This document shows positions 52,150 through 56,793 of a DNA stretch of 56,793 nucleotides, piece by piece. Source of the DNA: Desulfobacter curvatus DSM 3379 (lineage in GTDB: Bacteria > Desulfobacterota > Desulfobacteria > Desulfobacterales > Desulfobacteraceae); NCBI RefSeq assembly GCF_000373985.1, contig NZ_KB892957.1, positions 1 through 56,793 of the forward strand, in the 5' to 3' direction. Below the pieces are notes generated by a model. It was given only the letters and a program-made list of their open reading frames with translations, was not told the origin of the DNA and did not search any database. Position 1 is the stretch's first letter, and each line of letters begins with the position of its first letter. The position numbers were made by a program, and so were the translations under genes.

Positions 52150-52575
52150 ATGAAAGAGACGTTAAAACCAGGTATCCGCTATGAACATAAATTCACGGTC
52201 CCCCTCTCAAAAACCGTTCCGGCACTCTATCCGGAAGCACAAGAGTTTCAGGTTATGCCGGAAGTCTTTGCCACGGGATTTATGGTGGGTCTGCTTGAAT
52301 GGACATGTATAAAAGCCGTCATCCCTCACATTGACTGGCCCCAGGAACAAACCGTGGGTATACACATTGACGTGAGCCATGAAGCGGCAACGCCCCCGGG
52401 TCTGGAAATCACGGTTGTCGCTGAATTAACAGGGGTCAAGGGGAAAAAACTGGTCTTTAACTTAGAAGCACATGATGGTGTTGATCTGATTTCAAAAGGG
52501 AAGCACGTGCGGTTTGTCATCAACAAAGAACGATTCGATTCAAAATTATCTAAGAAACAAAACAAGAACAACTGA
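52150..52575 (+). CDS. hot-dog fold thioesterase, FlK (fluoroacetyl-CoA thioesterase)-like
   Basis: A 141-residue cytoplasmic protein with AAGGAGAG before the ATG. The single hot-dog domain carries the family pattern MPEVFATGFMVGLLEWTC (helix with conserved Glu) and VGIHIDVSHEAATPPG (His before the TPxG turn). These correspond to the catalytic Thr/Glu/His region of FlK, although the Thr is not secure. It probably hydrolyses a small acyl-CoA or acts as a housekeeping thioesterase; fluoroacetate is unlikely to be the natural substrate here. It is monocistronic, convergent with the cysteine desulfidase-like gene. Confidence 0.8.
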   Translation: MKETLKPGIRYEHKFTVPLSKTVPALYPEAQEFQVMPEVFATGFMVGLLEWTCIKAVIPHIDWPQEQTVGIHIDVSHEAATPPGLEITVVAELTGVKGKKLVFNLEAHDGVDLISKGKHVRFVINKERFDSKLSKKQNKNN

Positions 52576-52580
52576 TACGG

Positions 52581-52612
52581 GTGATCCAGGCTTTTCCCGT
52601 GATCACTTTTTT
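52581..52612 (+). terminator. terminator between convergent thioesterase and desulfidase-like genes
   Basis: GTGATC (52581-52586) pairs with GATCAC (52601-52606), followed by six T residues. It overlaps the last codons of the convergent gene. Confidence 0.6.
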
Positions 52613-53922
52613 GCGGTAAACTTTTTTTCAATCATGATTTTCAGGATGGTGCGGTCTGTTTCGATCATGCCTTCCCGGGAGAGGGTGCCGATGTTCTGCA
52701 TCGTTTTTTCCGGAGACACACCGGTGATACCATCAGTGGCCTGGACCCGGACCCCCTGGAGGGCAAACAGGGCTGAATGAACTGCGGTTCCGGCGGCAGT
52801 AGCCAGTTTCAGGGCGCATCCGGGTTTGGCACCATCGCAGATTACCCCGGCCAGGTCTTCGATGAGGTTGGTGATGGCCCCGGCAATGTGAAGGGTGGTG
52901 CCCCCCAAAAGATAGGCCACGCCTGCGGCGGCACCTGCCCCGGCTGCCACGGAACAGCCACAGATGGCAGACAGCCGGCCTGTATAGGCCTTGATATAGG
53001 CTGTGATCATGTGGCTTAAGGCCAAGGCCTCAATCACGACATCCTCGGAGGCGCTCACATAGTCTTTGACCGCCCAGATAGGCAAAGTAGCGGTCAGCCC
53101 ATGGTTCCCGCTGCCGGCTGAACTCATGGCCGGCAGGTTTACCCCGGCCATTCTGGCATCAGCTGCGGCTGAGGCCAGCATGCGGGCGGCAAGCACCATG
53201 TCCTGACGGATCAGGTTCTGCCGGATCAGCCGTTCAAAAGCCCTGCCGATTCCGAGTCCCGGTCCGTATTTCAGTCCGTGATCAGCCAGGCGCATATTGA
53301 CATCCACCCCCTCTTTGAGAAACTTTCGGTCCTCATCATCCAGCTCGTCCACAAGGGCCAAAAGTTCATCTAAAGTCAGGCCCTTGATCCATTCTTCCAC
53401 CTTGGCCCGGTCAGGTTCTTTGTTTTGGTGAACATGGAACAGCAAAGGATGGGTTTCAAGATTTTTCCCATCCAGGCTGAGCCGGACAATCTGGTCGTGA
53501 AAATCCCTGATTTCCGCTTCTGCCTGCCGGCCACCGGCAGTAATGCGCACCCGCACACAGATGCCCCGGATATTTTCAAGAAGGTGAATGGGCACTGACG
53601 GATCCAAGCAAAATTGAACGACCTGATCCAGGGCTTGTTCGGAAACAGAGTCCAACACTTCCAGGCCCAGCTTTGGATCACCTCCGAATGCGCCTAAAGC
53701 TGCCGCCTTATCCAAGCCGGAAAGGTTGTTGGAGCCGGGGATGGTCACGGCCATGCCGTTCTTATAAATATTAGGGTCTACCCAGACTTCAATGGATTCA
53801 AAAGGCCGTTCGTCAATCAAAGACGCTGCAGCGGCAGCGGCCAGTGCTACGGCCACAGGTTCGGTACACCCAAGTGCCGGAGCAACTTCAATCCTTAAAA
53901 TATCTTTCAGGGAAAATACCAT
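52603..53922 (-). CDS. UPF0597 / L-cysteine desulfidase (CyuA/CdsB)-like enzyme
   Basis: A 439-residue cytoplasmic protein, AAGGAGAT before the ATG. Signature blocks of the UPF0597/CdsB family are present: VAPALGCTEPVAVALAAAAA (Cys19), VNLPAMSSAGSGNHGLTATL near 272, ICGCSVAAGAGAAAGVAYLL near 318 and CDGAKPGCALKLATAAG near 365. The cysteines in these blocks are the expected [4Fe-4S] ligands of an oxygen-sensitive lyase that breaks cysteine into pyruvate, ammonia and sulfide; serine may also be used. It is cotranscribed behind htpX (15-base gap). Confidence 0.88.
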   Translation of the reverse strand: MVFSLKDILRIEVAPALGCTEPVAVALAAAAAASLIDERPFESIEVWVDPNIYKNGMAVTIPGSNNLSGLDKAAALGAFGGDPKLGLEVLDSVSEQALDQVVQFCLDPSVPIHLLENIRGICVRVRITAGGRQAEAEIRDFHDQIVRLSLDGKNLETHPLLFHVHQNKEPDRAKVEEWIKGLTLDELLALVDELDDEDRKFLKEGVDVNMRLADHGLKYGPGLGIGRAFERLIRQNLIRQDMVLAARMLASAAADARMAGVNLPAMSSAGSGNHGLTATLPIWAVKDYVSASEDVVIEALALSHMITAYIKAYTGRLSAICGCSVAAGAGAAAGVAYLLGGTTLHIAGAITNLIEDLAGVICDGAKPGCALKLATAAGTAVHSALFALQGVRVQATDGITGVSPEKTMQNIGTLSREGMIETDRTILKIMIEKKFTAKK

Positions 53923-53937
53923 GACATCTCCTTGTTA

Positions 53938-54888
53938 TCAGGACATGTTGTCCCAAAATGACCGACTCCGGTCATTCATGCTTGCGCCGTCCGAATGGCC
54001 GTTTCTATTTTCCTGTCGAGAATTGCCGGGAAAATTACGACCGGACGGCTGGGATCCCACAAGCCGGGCCACACGGTCTTCAATGGGCGGATGGGTAGAG
54101 AACAGATTCATCATCTGTTTTCCGGTTAGCGGATTGACAATAAACATATGGGCTGTTGCCGGGCTGGCATTAATCTGAGCCTGGCTGCGGCTGAAGCCTC
54201 CCAGCTTTGACAAGGCCGATGCCAGGCCGTTGGGATTTCCGGTAATGCTTGCAGCGGTGGCATCTGCCAGGTATTCCCGGGATCTGGAAACGGCCATCTG
54301 AACGATCATTGCGGCAATGGGTGCCACCATGGAGACCACAAGCACACCAATGATACCAAGGCCGCCCTCGTCATCATCACTGCCGCCGAAAAAGGCTGAA
54401 AACCTGGCAATGGACGCAATCCACATGATGGCCCCGGCCAGGGTGGCCACGATGGTAGAGATAAGAATATCCCGGTTTTTTACATGGCCTAATTCATGGG
54501 CCAGCACTCCTTCAAGCTCCTCCTGGTTCATCATGGTCATCAACCCCTGGGTAACAGCGACAACGGCATGTTCCGGGTTCCGGCCCGTGGCAAATGCATT
54601 GGGCGCAGATTCCGGAATAAGATAAACCTTGGGCATGGGCAGCCCTGCCTGACGGGCAAGACGGGCGACCGTATCAAACAGGCCAGGCGCCTGGGACCTT
54701 TCCAGGGGCTGGGCCCGGTACATTTTTAAAACAACCTTATCCGAATACCAATAACTTGAAATATTCATGACACCGGCAAAAATCAGGGCAATGAACATGC
54801 CGGTCCGTCCCCCTAAAAGATATCCGAGCACCAGAAATAAAGCGGTCATCATGATCAGCAGTATACCGGTCTTAAGTTGATTTGCCAT
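53938..54888 (-). CDS. htpX: HtpX-like membrane zinc metalloprotease (M48)
   Basis: A 316-residue inner-membrane protease from the ATG at 54888, preceded by GGAGG with six bases of spacing. Two N-terminal helices (TGILLIMMTALFLVLGYLLG, MFIALIFAGVMNISSYWYSD), then the zinc motif VLAHELGHVKNRD with a third ligand in SREYLADATAA, and two further helices around 150-205. A C-terminal polar tail is rich in Asn/Ser/Arg. HtpX degrades misfolded membrane proteins together with FtsH. Its operon with the cysteine desulfidase-like gene has no obvious functional link. Confidence 0.93.
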   Translation of the reverse strand: MANQLKTGILLIMMTALFLVLGYLLGGRTGMFIALIFAGVMNISSYWYSDKVVLKMYRAQPLERSQAPGLFDTVARLARQAGLPMPKVYLIPESAPNAFATGRNPEHAVVAVTQGLMTMMNQEELEGVLAHELGHVKNRDILISTIVATLAGAIMWIASIARFSAFFGGSDDDEGGLGIIGVLVVSMVAPIAAMIVQMAVSRSREYLADATAASITGNPNGLASALSKLGGFSRSQAQINASPATAHMFIVNPLTGKQMMNLFSTHPPIEDRVARLVGSQPSGRNFPGNSRQENRNGHSDGASMNDRSRSFWDNMS

Positions 54889-54998
54889 ATTTTTCCTCCA
54901 CACTCTTATTTGTCATGTTCATTTAAAATTCATCTTCGCTAAGACGTAAAAAGAATATAAATCCCGCGATAAAAAAATCAACCAACATACATTGATCA

Positions 54999-56024
54999 TT
55001 AACCAACATGACCAGGATAATGTTTCTTAATACATTCAGGACAGATACCATGACTTAAAGTTGCTTCGGAATGTTCATCAATATATGTTTCCAAGCGGTT
55101 CCAATACCCTTTGTCATCACGGATTTTTTTACAGTGCGAACAGATAGGAATCAATCCATTCAAGGTTTTTATATCTTCGAGTGCTTTTTTAAGTTTCGCA
55201 ATATTTTCTTCTTTTTCGTGCTCAAGCTTTTTTCTCTCCGTAATTTCATCATTCAGGCTTTTTATGGTAGTGTCCAGTTCCTTGAATATAATTTTGTACG
55301 GGTCTTTGATGGCGGTCTTAACAATGGCTTTGTAAATAAAATAAAATGAAAAAATTTTGAAATAATGGCCGATGAGATTTGAAACCCCATAGTTGGATAT
55401 GTAAAATGTAAACGCCAACTCAGAAACAACAGTACAACTCATTGAAATCAGCATCCAATTATAAATTTCCCCTTCAAACAGCTTGCGTTTTTTATGTAAC
55501 AGCCGCATGGAAATAAGAAGAATGACACAAATGATGTATTCACTTATCTTTTTGAACGGTGTCAGGCCTGATCCTTCTATAAAGCAGACTGGAAAAGATT
55601 GCCAAACAAAGATGCTTGCAACAAGAAAAGCGGTTATAACCGTATAAATCAAAAACAAAAGTTCAGGATTGAATTGTTTGTTTTTATTTAAAAAGAAAAA
55701 AGCAAGGAGAAGCGTCATAGATTCCATATAACGTGCACCAATCCACAATTGATTGGCATAAAAGTCATAGCCTGTGAATATTGGCATTCCTTTGTAGGAA
55801 AGCGTGTGAAGCAGATCTAAAAAAGCAATGAAAAAGTATGCAATTCCAATAAACAGGAGGTAGGGATTTTTTATATATTTCTTGGAGTTCCAGGTAATCA
55901 GGAAAAACGAACAGGCGACAATGATACTGAAAATTTCTGCCAATGTGTGAAAAAGGAGATAATTTACAAAAGTTGTAAAATAAAGACTTACAAGGAGTAC
56001 AATATAAAAAATGTTCTGCACCAT
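54999..56024 (-). CDS. MASE3 membrane sensor protein with C-terminal CxxC zinc-type domain
   Basis: About 341 residues from the ATG at 56024, which has AGGAGA nine bases upstream; the open frame reaches 56135 but without support. About seven membrane helices (~1-235) form a MASE3 sensor (LFHTLAEIFSIIVACSFFLI, YLLFIGIAYFFIAFLDLLHT, WIGARYMESMTLLLAF). A coiled-coil linker follows (LDTTIKSLNDEITERKKLEH). The C-terminus is the CSHCKKIRDDKGYWNRLETY domain with SHGICPECIKKHY, probably zinc-binding and common at the ends of Desulfobacterota sensors. No histidine kinase, GGDEF or HD output domain is present, so it may signal through a partner. The gene is clearly more AT-rich than its neighbours, suggesting recent acquisition. 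Confidence 0.8.
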   Translation of the reverse strand: MVQNIFYIVLLVSLYFTTFVNYLLFHTLAEIFSIIVACSFFLITWNSKKYIKNPYLLFIGIAYFFIAFLDLLHTLSYKGMPIFTGYDFYANQLWIGARYMESMTLLLAFFFLNKNKQFNPELLFLIYTVITAFLVASIFVWQSFPVCFIEGSGLTPFKKISEYIICVILLISMRLLHKKRKLFEGEIYNWMLISMSCTVVSELAFTFYISNYGVSNLIGHYFKIFSFYFIYKAIVKTAIKDPYKIIFKELDTTIKSLNDEITERKKLEHEKEENIAKLKKALEDIKTLNGLIPICSHCKKIRDDKGYWNRLETYIDEHSEATLSHGICPECIKKHYPGHVG

Positions 56025-56197
56025 AACATTAACTCTCCTAAAGTATTTTATCCCAATCAGCCCATTAAATTTTAGATAAATCTGATGAATGTTGCAAATC
56101 ATGAAAAACAAGGTAAAATTTTTGAACGTGACCAACTATATTTTTTATGCTTGAACCGGTGCTTTTCGAAATTTAACAAAAAATAAGGATTATTAAA

Positions 56198-56494
56198 ATG
56201 AATGTTATTATTGATCTTTGTGTTGTTCCCATGGGCGTAGGCGTGTCTGTATCCAAATACGTAGCCGTATGCCATGAAATCATTACCGGGGCAGGACTGA
56301 AATCAAACCTGCACGCTTACGGCACCAACATTGAAGGAGAGTGGGACACGGTGTTTAAAGCCGTTAAAGAGTGCCACGAAAAAATCCATGAAATGGGCGC
56401 CCCCAGAATAACAACAACCATTAAACTTGGCACAAGGACCGACCGGAGCCAGGGCATGGAAGACAAGATCAAAAGCGTTAAAGCAAAGCTATAG
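56198..56494 (+). CDS. MTH1187-family thiamine-binding protein
   Basis: A 98-residue cytoplasmic protein, AAGGA before the ATG. It has the ferredoxin-like MTH1187/YkoF pattern: VVPMGVGVSVSKYVAVCHEI, SNLHAYGTNIEGEWDTVFKA and ARITTTIKLGT-type ending (PRITTTIKLGTRTDRSQG). Members bind thiamine or related pyrimidines and form tetramers. No transporter or biosynthesis gene is adjacent and no riboswitch precedes it; the TPP-controlled thiD of this window is 47 kb away. Confidence 0.88.
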   Translation: MNVIIDLCVVPMGVGVSVSKYVAVCHEIITGAGLKSNLHAYGTNIEGEWDTVFKAVKECHEKIHEMGAPRITTTIKLGTRTDRSQGMEDKIKSVKAKL

Positions 56495-56517
56495 TGATAG
56501 AAGAATAATTTGAACCC

Positions 56518-56657
56518 TTGATGACGTCGTAAAAAGTCTCCGCCTAAAAGGCATGGTGTCTGATCAGGGGAGAAGATGCGCATATATTATTAACATATGG
56601 AGCGTCTGATCAGGCGCCATAACGCAAGTCGGCGGAGACTTTTTACGACGTCATCAA
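56518..56657. mobile_element. MITE-like element with 27-bp perfect terminal inverted repeats
   Basis: Left arm 56518-56544 begins TTGATGACGTCGTAAAAAGT; right arm 56631-56657 is its exact complement. The 86-base centre carries a direct repeat GTCTGATCAGG (56558-56568 and 56604-56614) and an AT-rich CATAT/ATATG core, but no coding capacity. The size, perfect arms and position between two genes fit a non-autonomous element or a large folded intergenic repeat. No obvious target duplication can be seen. Confidence 0.7.
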
Positions 56658-56672
56658 AGTTTTTAACAATGC

Positions 56673-56793
56673 CTAATGCCCGGTGCACAATGTCCGGTGA
56701 TAGATGGACTCAAGCAGTTCCGGGGATACGGGCTTGTTTAGTGCAGCGGCCGCGGCCCGGACCTGGGGCAGTAATCTTTGGGCGGCATCGGCA
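56673..56793 (-). CDS. 3' end of an unidentified gene (partial)
   Basis: The minus-strand frame entering at the window edge reads 39 codons to a TAG at 56673 (ADAAQRLLPQVRAAAAALNK, then SPELLESIYHRTLCTGH). The helical, Ala-rich end looks protein-coding, with codon use like its neighbours. It is too short to assign a family. Confidence 0.55.
   Translation of the reverse strand, partial: ADAAQRLLPQVRAAAAALNKPVSPELLESIYHRTLCTGH

Noticed and set aside
56518..56657. CRISPR-like or terminator interpretation of the inverted repeat
   Set aside because: There is one pair of arms with an 86-base non-T-rich centre and no repeat-spacer periodicity.

Overview
The window reads as chromosome of a strictly anaerobic Desulfobacterota bacterium, most likely a Desulfobacteraceae-type sulfate reducer. 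This is inferred from gene content: a fused two-ATPase 2-hydroxyacyl-CoA dehydratase activase, a FhlA/NorR-like sigma-54 activator, an L-cysteine desulfidase-like enzyme, a MASE3 sensor, FeoAB and many metal P-type ATPases. I see no rRNA, tRNA or CRISPR array.

Layout. 1-3.4 kb: the end of a probable insertion element abuts a 5'-truncated GH63-like glucosidase, followed by a DEP-domain/mercuric-reductase-like fusion. 3.7-7.6 kb: a cupredoxin, an isochorismatase-type hydrolase with a recognisable sigma-54 promoter and paired upstream palindromes, the divergent sigma-54 activator, and a VOC protein. 7.6-8.8 kb: a TPP riboswitch and thiD. 8.8-13.9 kb: a TetR repressor with a clear operator, divergent from the giant dehydratase activase. 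13.9-21.9 kb: a TPR/zinc-ribbon lipoprotein, a U32 (RlhA-like) protein, an OmpR/EnvZ-type two-component pair, and asd. 22.2-34.7 kb: a glycogen locus with a bifunctional AGL-like debranching enzyme, two near-duplicate glycogen synthases, a GH13 branching enzyme, a phosphorylase and a free-standing CBM48 protein. 35-36.9 kb: an Lrp/AsnC regulator and an outer-membrane barrel protein.

36.9-51.9 kb is the most unusual region. It is an iron/metal membrane cluster with feoB, feoA, a three-domain FeoA-like protein, three different P1B-type ATPases with degenerate N-terminal HMA-like domains, a cytoplasmic YceI-like protein, and at least seven small hydrophobic proteins in paralogous sets. Its nearest known parallel is the ferrosome (fez) iron-storage organelle cluster. 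The expansion, the aberrant actuator motif in one ATPase, the loss of the CPx proline in another, and a decayed duplicate of the small-protein cassette at the far edge make it worth study.

52-56.8 kb: a FlK-like thioesterase, a cysteine desulfidase-like enzyme with HtpX, a MASE3 membrane sensor in an AT-rich stretch, an MTH1187-type thiamine-binding protein, a perfect long inverted repeat (MITE-like), and the 3' end of an unidentified gene. A roughly 95-bp, two-hairpin intergenic repeat occurs four times, three of them inside the metal cluster.
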